Origin: DAOVRD01 sp964605915
GTDB taxonomy: Bacteria > Planctomycetota > Brocadiia > SM23-32
Direction: 5' to 3'
Assembly: GCA_964605915.1 (NCBI GenBank)
Contig: CAZSET010000100.1
Span: 1 to 14,022, forward strand
DNA length: 14,022 nucleotides
Shown here: one piece after another, positions 7,214-14,022 of the stretch
Numbering within the stretch: the first letter of the stretch is position 1
How the letters are laid out: each line of letters begins with the position of its first letter
Notes under the pieces: generated by a model
Database searches by the model: none
Told to the model about the DNA's origin: nothing
What the model saw: only the letters and a program-made list of their open reading frames with translations
Made by a program: the position numbers and the translations under genes

Positions 7214-9652
7214 ATGGCGGAACTGAACAAGGTGGCGGTCACCCATCTGGGCTACTTCGACGTGGCCAGCCGGGAGTACGTGGTTACCGCCGCCGCTACG
7301 CCCGCGCCCTGGATCAACTATGTGGGCCTGGAAGGGATGCTGTGCGGCATTGTGTCCAACACGGCGGGCGGGCCGACGTGGTTTCAAGACCCGGCGGAGA
7401 GGCGGATAACCCGGTACATCCAGGTGGGTTGCAACAAGGACAGGCCGGGCCGGTGGCTCTACGTCCGGGATAACGGGTCCGGGCGGTTCTGGTCCGCCAG
7501 CTATCAGCCGGTCACCCACGTCAAGCCCGAGACGTATGAGTGCCGCCACGGCCTGGGCTACACGCGCATCAGCTCGCGCTACGACGGCATCGCCACGGAG
7601 ATGCTGCACTTCATCCCCGTCGGCGAGCACATTGAGATCCAGCGGGTGGTTGTCAAGAACGAGAGCGAGGGGGAGCGGCGCCTCTCGCTGTTCCCCTACC
7701 GCGAGTTCGTGAACTGCACCGCCGTCAACGACCTGACCAACATCCAGTACAGCGGCCACCTGGCGCACGTCGACGTGGACGAAGAGGACGGCAGGATCAT
7801 GTACGTCGTCACGCGCCAGGACGGCCACCGGCCGCTGCCCTTCTTCGCCGTCAGCGAACCCGTTGCGGGTTACGACACCGAGTGCGCCGTGTTCCTGGGG
7901 GACGGCTCAATCGAGGACCCGCAGGTGGTGCGCGAGGGCAGGGCCCGGAACTCGCTCGTCGGCGACGACACCGCCATCGGCGTCTTCCAGGTGGACCTGA
8001 CGCTGGACCCGGGCGAGCAGAAGGTCCTGCACCTGATCCTGGGCATAGCTCAGCCCCGCGACAAGCAGGACGCCCGGCGCATACTCGACCGCTGGCTCGG
8101 CGACGACGGCAAGGTGCTCTCGGCGCTTGATGAGCTGAAGGGCTACGCCGGCAACTTGCTGAGCAGGTTCCAGTGCACGGTGCCCGACGACTACATGGAC
8201 CTGATGGTCAACACCTGGAATCCGTATCAGTGCTGGATCAACTTCCAGTTCTCGCGCTCGATATCCGGCTACGCCACTGGGCTGCGGCGCAGCATGGGCA
8301 CGCGGGATTCCCTGCAGGACCTCCTGGGCTACATGCACATGGCCCACGCCGGCGCCCGCCAGCGGATCCTCGAGATCATGGCGGCCGTGCAGCTCGAGAA
8401 CGGCGGCTGCCAGCACCAGTACGCCGCCCTGACCAAGCAGGGCTCGGGTCAGACCGGCTTCTCGGACGATCACCTCTGGTCCGTCCTCGCCGTCGGCGCC
8501 TACGTCAAGGAGACGGGCGACCTGTCCATACTGGACGAGGAGTTCGGCTACAGCGACAATCCCGACCTGACCGAGGACCTCTACCATCACCTGCTGCGCG
8601 CCATTCGCTACAGCTACAGCGACCGGGGCGCGCACGGGATACCCAGGCTGCGCTCGGCGGACTGGAACGACACGATCGGCGAGGGGCCGGACGACGAGGT
8701 CAGCGAGTCCGTCCTCGTGGGCATCATGCTGGTCCGGATGGCCAGGGACATGATGCGCCTGACCGAGCTGAGCGGCCGGGAGGACGTGCAGGTGGAGCTG
8801 GACGGCAAGAGCGCGCCCGTCATGGATTACCTCCGGAGGGTCGCGGAGGATTTGAGCGAGGCCGTCAACGGCCAGGCGTGGGTGGAGCAAGGCCCCTGGT
8901 ATGCCCGCGGCACGGACGCGAAGGGCGAATGGTTCGGCGTGCCGGAGCGCGAAGAGGCCAGGATCTTCCTGGAGCCCCAGCCCTGGGCCGTGATGGCCGG
9001 AGTGGCCGACCGGGAGCGCGCCATCCGGGCGATGGACAGCGTGCACGAGAAGCTGTTCACCGAGCACGGCATCCAGATCCTGGCGCCCGGCTGCACCGTG
9101 GCGCCCAGCGGCGGCTTCCACGTCTTTCCGCGCGGGGCCAAGGAGAACGGCGGCATCTTCTGCCACCCGAACCCCTGGGCGATGTGCGCCGAGTCCCTGC
9201 TGGGTCGGGGCGACCGTGCGTTCGCCTACTACAAGGCCATCCTTCCCCCGGCGGCCAGCGAGAAGGCGCCCGTCCACTACTGCGCCGAGCCTTACGTCTA
9301 CGGCCAGCAGCGCTACGGCAGCCAGCATCGCCAGTTCGGCAAGTGCGCCGGCACGTGGCTGACCGGCGCCGCTGCGTGGAACTACGTCGCCGCGACGCAG
9401 TACATCCTGGGCGTCCGGCCCGATTGGGACGGGCTGATAATCGACCCTTGCATCCCGGCGGGATGGGACGGTTTCAAGGCCGTGCGGCAGTTCAGGGATG
9501 CCACGTACGAGATCGCGGTGAGCAACCCCGACGGCGTCTGCAAAGGCGTCCGCTCCGTCACCGTGGATGGTGAGGCCATCGAAGGAGACGTGCTGCCAGC
9601 GTTCGGCGACGGCAAGGTCCATCGCGTCGAAGTGGTCATGGGTGCGGCCTGA
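7214..9652 (+). CDS. GH94 glycoside phosphorylase, cellobiose phosphorylase-like
   Basis: An 812-residue cytoplasmic GH94 enzyme without signal peptide, expected to cleave a beta-linked disaccharide with phosphate to give a sugar 1-phosphate and a free sugar. The N-terminal beta-sandwich domain (about 10-280) starts with GYFDVASREYVVT and APWINYVG, typical of cellobiose and chitobiose phosphorylases. The (alpha/alpha)6 barrel carries R359 and R364 in RRSMGTRDSLQD, SDDHLW (417-422), the general-acid motif DWND (483-486), HPNPWA (651-656) and TWLTG (714-718), matching family phosphate-site positions. Length fits cellobiose, chitobiose or cellobionate phosphorylase. Segments such as QDLLGYMHM and HQYAALTKQG look most like cellobiose phosphorylase, but the acceptor sugar cannot be fixed by eye. 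The ribosome site GGGGGGAG lies six bases before the ATG, and a strong promoter lies upstream. No sugar transporter or glucanase gene is adjacent. Confidence 0.93.
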   Translation: MAELNKVAVTHLGYFDVASREYVVTAAATPAPWINYVGLEGMLCGIVSNTAGGPTWFQDPAERRITRYIQVGCNKDRPGRWLYVRDNGSGRFWSASYQPVTHVKPETYECRHGLGYTRISSRYDGIATEMLHFIPVGEHIEIQRVVVKNESEGERRLSLFPYREFVNCTAVNDLTNIQYSGHLAHVDVDEEDGRIMYVVTRQDGHRPLPFFAVSEPVAGYDTECAVFLGDGSIEDPQVVREGRARNSLVGDDTAIGVFQVDLTLDPGEQKVLHLILGIAQPRDKQDARRILDRWLGDDGKVLSALDELKGYAGNLLSRFQCTVPDDYMDLMVNTWNPYQCWINFQFSRSISGYATGLRRSMGTRDSLQDLLGYMHMAHAGARQRILEIMAAVQLENGGCQHQYAALTKQGSGQTGFSDDHLWSVLAVGAYVKETGDLSILDEEFGYSDNPDLTEDLYHHLLRAIRYSYSDRGAHGIPRLRSADWNDTIGEGPDDEVSESVLVGIMLVRMARDMMRLTELSGREDVQVELDGKSAPVMDYLRRVAEDLSEAVNGQAWVEQGPWYARGTDAKGEWFGVPEREEARIFLEPQPWAVMAGVADRERAIRAMDSVHEKLFTEHGIQILAPGCTVAPSGGFHVFPRGAKENGGIFCHPNPWAMCAESLLGRGDRAFAYYKAILPPAASEKAPVHYCAEPYVYGQQRYGSQHRQFGKCAGTWLTGAAAWNYVAATQYILGVRPDWDGLIIDPCIPAGWDGFKAVRQFRDATYEIAVSNPDGVCKGVRSVTVDGEAIEGDVLPAFGDGKVHRVEVVMGAA

Positions 9653-9713
9653 ACCGGCGTGGGACGCTGCCGCCGGATTGGTCAGGCGTGGCCCGCGCGG
9701 GAAGGCGCAAGAG

Positions 9714-10952
9714 ATGATTGAAGAGCGCGTCATCATTCACGTCGACATGGACGCGTTCTTTGCCGCCATCGAACAACGGGACGATCCCGCCCTGCGCGGC
9801 AAGCCGGTTGTCGTGGGCGCCGATCCGAAGGGAGGACGGGGGCGGGGCGTCGTCTCCACCTGCTCATACGAAGCGCGGGAATACGGGATCCGCAGCGCCC
9901 AGCCCATAAGCGAGGCCTACCGGCGCTGCCCGCACGCCGTTTTCCTGCCCGTGGACGGCGAGAAGTACCGGCGGGAGTCGCGCCGCATCCGGGACATCCT
10001 GGTCGAGTTCACGCCGCAGATTCAGTTCGTCAGCATCGACGAGGCGTTCCTGGATGTGACGGGTTCGTTGCGCATCTTCGGCGACAAGCGCCGCATCGCG
10101 GAGCTGATCCGCCGGCGCATCCAGGAGGAGACCGGCCTGACCGCCTCGCTGGGCGTGGCGCCGAACAAGCTGGTGGCCAAGATCGGGTCCGACCTGGAGA
10201 AGCCGCGCGGGTTGGTCGTCGTCGAACCGGGCCAGGTCGAGGAGTTTCTCCGACCCCTCCCCGTGGGCCGCCTGCCGGGGGTGGGCCCGAAGCTGCGCGA
10301 CGCGCTCGGCGACCTGGGCATCCGGACCATCGGCGACCTGGCTGAGGTCCCGCGCGAGGAGCTTGAGCGGCGTTTCGGCGAGCATGGCAGAGATCTGTGG
10401 CGCAAGGCGCGCGGACAGGACGACAGCCCCGTCGAGGGGAGCGACGAGGCCAAGTCCATCGGCCATGAACACACCTTCGGCGAGGACACNNNNNNNNNNG
10501 ATTGGGAACGGATCGACCGCAAGCTGATGGAACTGTGCGAGAAGGTGGCGCGGCGCCTGCGCAAGGCCGGCGAGCGCGGCCACACGGTTACGACCAAGGT
10601 GCGATTCGAGGATTTCTCCACCGTGACGCGCCAGACCACGTTCGATGCCCCCGTCTTCGAGGCCGGGCAGTTGCACGCAGCGACCGTGGCCAACTTCGAG
10701 GCAGCCGACGCGCGCGGCCGCAAGGTGCGCCTGATCGGGGTCCAGGTATCCGGCTTCGATTCCCAGCGGGAAGGCGCCAGGCAACTCAGCCTGTTTGGCG
10801 AGGACGCTGAGCGGGAGAGGGACGACATTCGACTGCGGATCGCGCGGGCCGAAGACGCCGTCAAGGACAGGTTCGGCGACGAGGCACTCCGCCGCGGCGC
10901 TTCACTTCCGGACCAGGCGAGCCCTCGCACGCCGCGAGTGATAGGGGATTAG
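9714..10952 (+). CDS. dinB: DNA polymerase IV (Y-family translesion polymerase)
   Basis: DNA polymerase IV of about 412 residues, which copies across damaged bases and lacks proofreading. The palm carries D11 in HVDMDAFFAAIE and D109-E110 in SIDEAFLDV, the metal-binding carboxylates; F16 is at the steric-gate position. The fingers hold YEAREYGIRSAQP (52-64), and LPGVGPKLRDALGDLGI (187-203) is the thumb helix-hairpin-helix. The little finger runs from about 250 to 360 and is followed by the clamp-binding motif QLSLF (357-361), then a ~50-residue low-complexity tail. Ten Ns fall at the junction into the little finger; the frame is the same on both sides but true length there is unknown. I chose ATG at 9714 because homology starts there; the frame is open further upstream, inside the GH94 gene, without family similarity. 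It begins 61 bp after the GH94 stop. I see no obvious LexA box in the gap. Confidence 0.93.
   Translation: MIEERVIIHVDMDAFFAAIEQRDDPALRGKPVVVGADPKGGRGRGVVSTCSYEAREYGIRSAQPISEAYRRCPHAVFLPVDGEKYRRESRRIRDILVEFTPQIQFVSIDEAFLDVTGSLRIFGDKRRIAELIRRRIQEETGLTASLGVAPNKLVAKIGSDLEKPRGLVVVEPGQVEEFLRPLPVGRLPGVGPKLRDALGDLGIRTIGDLAEVPREELERRFGEHGRDLWRKARGQDDSPVEGSDEAKSIGHEHTFGEDXXXXDWERIDRKLMELCEKVARRLRKAGERGHTVTTKVRFEDFSTVTRQTTFDAPVFEAGQLHAATVANFEAADARGRKVRLIGVQVSGFDSQREGARQLSLFGEDAERERDDIRLRIARAEDAVKDRFGDEALRRGASLPDQASPRTPRVIGD
10490..10499. other. Assembly gap of ten Ns inside dinB
   Basis: Ten undetermined bases interrupt the polymerase IV gene between ...HTFGED and DWERIDRKL. Translating through them gives four uncertain residues, the first of which is Thr since its first two bases are AC. 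Family members as I remember them usually have fewer residues here, so ten may be a placeholder length. Confidence 0.98.
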
Positions 10953-11015
10953 AATGGACGAACCACGCATGTCGGCTGCACCGCACGGAGCCAGCACGGA
11001 AGGGGACGATGCCCA

Positions 11016-11981
11016 ATGAAGATCGTGGTGCTGGACGGTTACACTCTCAACCCCGGCGACCTGAGCTGGGATGGACTGAAGTCCCTCGGAGACTGCACCA
11101 TCTACGAGCGCACACCGCCGGAAAAGGTGGTGGCGCGGGCGCAGGACGCGCAGATTGTGCTGACCAACAAGGCCGTGCTCGACCGTGCGGCCATCGAGCG
11201 GTTGCCGAACCTGCAGTACATCGGCGTCATCGCGACCGGCTACAACATCGTGGACGTGGACGCGGCCTCGGAGCGCGAGATCCCGGTCACGAACGTGCCG
11301 ACCTACGGCACTCACTCCGTGGCTCAGATGGTCTTCGCGCTCCTGCTTGAACTCACGCAACGCGTCGGGCATCACGCCCATACGGTTCGGGAGGGCAGGT
11401 GGTCGTCGTCCGAGGACTTCTGCTACTGGGACTACCGGCTGGTGGAGCTGCACGGCCTGACGATGGGCATCGTCGGGTTCGGGCGCATCGGTCGCGCCGT
11501 GTCGCGGATCGCGCTGGGCTTCGGCATGAAGGTGCTGATCTACGACATCTACATCGTGCGCCCCGAAGTGGCGGACGTCGAGTTCGTCGACCTGGACACG
11601 CTGTTCACCCGGAGCGACGTGGTCACGCTGCACTGCCCCCTGACGCCGGAGACGGATGGACTGGTCGACGCGGAGCGCCTGGCGCAGATGAAGCCGTCGG
11701 CGTTCCTGATCAATACCAGCCGGGGCGCCGTTGTCAACGAGCGGGACCTGGTCGAGGCGCTGGAGGCCGGCGGGATAGCCGGAGCGGGCCTGGACGTCCT
11801 GGCCGCGGAGCCGGCGGAACGCGACAGCCCCTTGCTCTCGGCGCCGAACTGCCTTGTCACGCCGCACATTGCCTGGGCCACGCGCGCTGCGCGCGCCCGT
11901 CTGATGAAGGCCGTCGTGCAGAACGTCAGTGCGTTCCTGAGGGGCAGCCCTCAGAACGTCGTCAACTCCTTTGCCATCTGA
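11016..11981 (+). CDS. D-2-hydroxyacid dehydrogenase, glycerate dehydrogenase-like
   Basis: A 321-residue cytoplasmic NAD-dependent D-2-hydroxyacid dehydrogenase; the closest resemblance is to glycerate/hydroxypyruvate reductases. The N- and C-terminal substrate domain surrounds a Rossmann domain (about 100-285) with GFGRIG (154-159), then Asp177 in LIYDIY at the end of the second strand, suggesting NAD over NADP. The catalytic set is complete: R236 in NTSRGAVV, E265 in AAEP and H284 in TPHIAWAT. NVPTYGTHSVAQ (93-104) is the usual hinge/substrate loop of this branch. Length is normal. The ATG has GGAAGGGG ten bases upstream. It lies 63 bp after dinB on the same strand, with no clear functional link to its neighbours. 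Likely reaction: reversible reduction of hydroxypyruvate or a related 2-oxoacid; the exact substrate is not certain. Confidence 0.9.
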   Translation: MKIVVLDGYTLNPGDLSWDGLKSLGDCTIYERTPPEKVVARAQDAQIVLTNKAVLDRAAIERLPNLQYIGVIATGYNIVDVDAASEREIPVTNVPTYGTHSVAQMVFALLLELTQRVGHHAHTVREGRWSSSEDFCYWDYRLVELHGLTMGIVGFGRIGRAVSRIALGFGMKVLIYDIYIVRPEVADVEFVDLDTLFTRSDVVTLHCPLTPETDGLVDAERLAQMKPSAFLINTSRGAVVNERDLVEALEAGGIAGAGLDVLAAEPAERDSPLLSAPNCLVTPHIAWATRAARARLMKAVVQNVSAFLRGSPQNVVNSFAI

Positions 11982-12011
11982 GCGGCGGGCCGGTCGTTTC
12001 AGTGCGCGGGG

Positions 12012-12030
12012 AACGGACTGCTCGTCCGTT
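12012..12030 (+). terminator. Hairpin after the dehydrogenase gene, possible weak terminator
   Basis: AACGGAC (12012-12018) pairs perfectly with GTCCGTT (12024-12030) around a five-base loop, with a possible extra G-U pair outside. It starts 31 bp after the dehydrogenase stop and precedes the esterase start by 53 bp. The run of T after the stem is short (the two T at its end plus one), so termination would be weak. It may instead be a processing or attenuation structure. Confidence 0.4.
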
Positions 12031-12083
12031 TAACAGGGCAGTGGCAAGGGATGGTGAGCGGATGCTCCTGCCGGGAGGGAATC

Positions 12084-13214
12084 ATGCGACGAACTGGACT
12101 TGCGGTCTTGGTGTCGCTGGTCGTTGCGTCTTGCGTTGCGGGTGTTGTACGTGGCCAACAGGGGCAGCAGCCCGGCCGGGGGGCGGCCATCTTCCGTCGG
12201 CTCGACCGCAACGGGGACGGCGTTCTGACGCCGGACGAGGTGGAACGCCCCGGCCTGTTCAGGCGAATGGACGCGGACGGGAACGGGCGCGTCACGTCGC
12301 AAGAGGCGCGGGCCGCGCTTCGCTCGGAGGAAGGGGCGCGCCGGCCTCAGCCGGCCGTTCCTCCCACGCACGCCGACGTGCCCTACGGCCCTCACGAGAG
12401 GAACGTCCTGGACCTGTACCTGGCCGAATCGGACGAGCCGACGCCGCTGCTGGTGTTCATCCACGGCGGGGGATTCGTCGGCGGCGACAAGCGCAACGTG
12501 CAGCCGCCTCTGATCCGGGACATGCATCGGCACGGCATCTCGGTCGCATCGCTCAATTACCGCTTCATCACCACAGACCCGATGCCCGCTTGCTTCCACG
12601 ATGCGGCGCGCGCGGTTCAGTTCCTGCGGCTCAACGCGCCGAAGTACAACCTCGACCCGAAGCGCTTCGCGGCCTCCGGCGGCAGCGCGGGCGCGGGCAT
12701 CAGCCTGTGGCTCGCGTTCCACGACGACCTGGCCGACCCCGACGCGGAGAATCCTCTCCTCCGCCAGTCCACGCGCCTGTCATGCGCTGCCGTCAGCGGC
12801 GCGCAGGTGTCCTATGACCCGCGGTTCTGGCGCCGGATCGGGCTGACGCGCGGCCTCGAGCATCCCAGCTTCGGGCGGATGTACGGGCGCAGGGAAGGGG
12901 AGCCGCCGGAATCGCCGCGTCTGGTCACTCTCTACGAGGAATGCGCGCCCATCACGCACACGAGCGCGGACGATCCGCCCGTCTACATGACGTATGGCGT
13001 TGCGGATGAAATCGGTCCCGACATTCCGATGAATGCTATCATCCACCATCCGCGGCACGGGCTTGTCCTTCGCGAGAAGCTCGAGCCGCTCGGAATCGAG
13101 TGCATCGTGGTCTACAGGGGCGGGCCGGAGCCGCCGATGTCGCAGACCGAATTCCTCGTGCGCCACCTCAAAGCAGGGGCCCCGCCGGAAGGCTCAATGC
13201 TGGAGGTGCATTAA
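12084..13214 (+). CDS. Exported EF-hand alpha/beta-hydrolase (esterase/lipase-like)
   Basis: A 376-residue exported protein. Residues 1-24 are a signal sequence (MRRTG, then a hydrophobic core); VASC with Cys17 fits a lipobox, so it may be a lipoprotein, although cleavage after VRG (21-24) is the alternative. Two canonical EF-hand calcium loops follow: DRNGDGVLTPDE (41-52) and DADGNGRVTSQE (63-74). From about 97 onward is an alpha/beta-hydrolase of the esterase/lipase (hormone-sensitive lipase-like) type with oxyanion loop HGGG (127-130) and nucleophile Ser201 in GGSAG. D308 in VADE may be the acid; the catalytic His is not obvious, with HHPRHG (321-326) and H361 as candidates. The substrate is unknown; carbohydrate ester or acyl ester cleavage outside the cytoplasm is plausible. 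I chose ATG at 12084 because GGGAGG lies five bases upstream and the signal peptide starts there. The stop overlaps that of the convergent transporter gene. Confidence 0.85.
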   Translation: MRRTGLAVLVSLVVASCVAGVVRGQQGQQPGRGAAIFRRLDRNGDGVLTPDEVERPGLFRRMDADGNGRVTSQEARAALRSEEGARRPQPAVPPTHADVPYGPHERNVLDLYLAESDEPTPLLVFIHGGGFVGGDKRNVQPPLIRDMHRHGISVASLNYRFITTDPMPACFHDAARAVQFLRLNAPKYNLDPKRFAASGGSAGAGISLWLAFHDDLADPDAENPLLRQSTRLSCAAVSGAQVSYDPRFWRRIGLTRGLEHPSFGRMYGRREGEPPESPRLVTLYEECAPITHTSADDPPVYMTYGVADEIGPDIPMNAIIHHPRHGLVLREKLEPLGIECIVVYRGGPEPPMSQTEFLVRHLKAGAPPEGSMLEVH

Positions 13215-14022
13215 CCCCATAGCGCCACCAGCACCAGGCCGCCCAGGATGGCCAGCGTGGCCGGCAGCCGCACGGCGAGCCCCTTCTCTCTGTAGACGCG
13301 GAACGCCAGCACCACGCCGATGAAGATGCTGAACTGGCGGAACGCCAGCAGGTAGCTCGTCTGCTCCGCCATCTGGTACGCCCAGAGAACCAGCGCGTAG
13401 GTGCCGAAGCCGAGCAGAGCGCCGAAGGCTGGCAGCTTCCAACCGACTTCCCGCGCGCCTTCCTTCTCCCGCGCCAGCAGCGCGTGCACGGCAACGTAGC
13501 TCACGCACGCGAAGATGTGAAAGAACCCGCAGTAGATCACTGCGCTCGCCAAACCCGGGCGGACCGCCTCCGCCGCTATCTTGTCGAACATCGTGAACCC
13601 GACGATCGTGCTGGCGGTCAGAACGATCCAGAGGATCGTCTTGGTCCCGTAATGCTTGAAATCGAACCCCCGGTAAGATGCCTGCGGGGCCAGCATGCAG
13701 CCGCCCACGACCAGCAGCAGTCCGGCCCACCCCGGGCCGCTGGGATAGCGCCCGCGCAGCATGTCCAGTCCCGCCACGATCAGCACGGGAAGCGCCCGCG
13801 CCACGGGGTAGACGACCGTGAAGTCCGACGAACCGTACGCCAGCCCCAGGAAGCAGTAGTAGAGCCCGCAGATGAGGCCCGAAGCCGACACGCACAGCCA
13901 CGCCGTCGGCGGGAACGAATGCGGGAACGACAGGCTGATTCCGATGGCCGCCAGACTCACCGGGACCGTCAGGATCAGCATGCGGCGGAAGAAGGCGAGC
14001 TCCCGCCGCTTGCGCCTCGCCA
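13211..14022 (-). CDS. EamA/DMT-type membrane transporter (partial, runs off right edge)
   Basis: A hydrophobic integral membrane protein of the drug/metabolite transporter type; 269 residues are visible and the reading frame is open at the window edge. The first visible residues, a basic stretch followed by ELAFFRRM, resemble what follows the first helix in EamA proteins, so the true start and first helix lie beyond the window; an ATG at 13981 exists but is probably internal. Hydrophobic segments recur along the whole length, with two related halves. YPVARALPVLIV (about 58-69 counted from that ATG) in the first half and LLAFRQFSIFIGVVLAF (211-227) in the second occupy equivalent places, as expected of the duplicated EamA fold. 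Cargo cannot be predicted. It converges on the esterase gene and shares the bases TTAA at the stop codons. The C-terminus is short, ending soon after the last helix. Confidence 0.85.
   Translation of the reverse strand, partial: ARRKRRELAFFRRMLILTVPVSLAAIGISLSFPHSFPPTAWLCVSASGLICGLYYCFLGLAYGSSDFTVVYPVARALPVLIVAGLDMLRGRYPSGPGWAGLLLVVGGCMLAPQASYRGFDFKHYGTKTILWIVLTASTIVGFTMFDKIAAEAVRPGLASAVIYCGFFHIFACVSYVAVHALLAREKEGAREVGWKLPAFGALLGFGTYALVLWAYQMAEQTSYLLAFRQFSIFIGVVLAFRVYREKGLAVRLPATLAILGGLVLVALWG

Noticed and set aside
9653..9713. SOS (LexA) box ahead of dinB
   Set aside because: No CTG-N10-CAG-like or similar palindrome is visible in the short gap; other phyla use different LexA motifs, so control by damage is undecided.
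7907..9736. Leftward 609-codon open frame and rightward 466-codon alternative frame over the GH94 gene
   Set aside because: The GH94 frame has catalytic motifs along its whole length. The other two frames are composition artefacts rich in Arg, Ala, Gly, Val or Leu.
9864..10930. Leftward open frames across dinB
   Set aside because: They cross the N gap and are antisense to an evident DNA polymerase IV; no motifs were seen.
1..14022. CRISPR array, insertion sequence, prophage or tRNA genes
   Set aside because: No spaced direct-repeat array, transposase, integrase, phage protein or tRNA-like cloverleaf was recognised anywhere on either strand.

Overview
The window is about 14 kb of GC-rich bacterial DNA with dense coding and short gaps. 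It looks like a contig from a draft or metagenome assembly, because a run of ten Ns interrupts one gene. Taxonomy cannot be fixed from sequence alone. The mix of multi-PAS sensor kinases, Rcp1-like receivers and a secreted EF-hand/esterase fusion would suit a Planctomycetota-like or other environmental heterotroph; that is inference.

Left half (1-6751, all minus strand): a signal-transduction cluster. In transcription order it holds (a) a membrane-anchored histidine kinase with five PAS domains and one GAF domain, (b) a stand-alone Rcp1-like receiver, (c) a receiver-GGDEF diguanylate cyclase with an intact active site and product-inhibition site, and (d) after a 283-bp gap, a receiver-PAS-PAS-histidine kinase hybrid cut by the left edge. 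The first three genes are joined by two 4-bp stop/start overlaps, GTGA and ATGA, so they are probably one translationally coupled operon. The likely logic is sensing by the large kinase, phosphotransfer to the receivers, and output partly as c-di-GMP.

Middle (6752-7213): a 462-bp divergent intergenic region. It carries a strong sigma70-type promoter facing right (TTGACA, 17 bp, TAGAAG), preceded by CACGG motifs repeated at about one helical turn.

Right half (7214-13214, plus strand): a GH94 cellobiose-phosphorylase-like enzyme, DNA polymerase IV (dinB, with the N gap inside), a D-2-hydroxyacid dehydrogenase of the glycerate dehydrogenase type, and an exported, possibly lipid-anchored, EF-hand alpha/beta-hydrolase. 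These are all in one direction with gaps of about 60-100 bp, but they do not form an obvious pathway. A convergent EamA/DMT-type membrane transporter (minus strand, cut by the right edge) closes the window; its stop codon overlaps the esterase stop on the opposite strand.

No tRNA, rRNA, CRISPR array, insertion sequence or phage gene was recognised. The most notable features are the kinase/receiver/cyclase cluster, a cysteine-bearing PAS domain in the large kinase, and the phased repeats upstream of the phosphorylase promoter.
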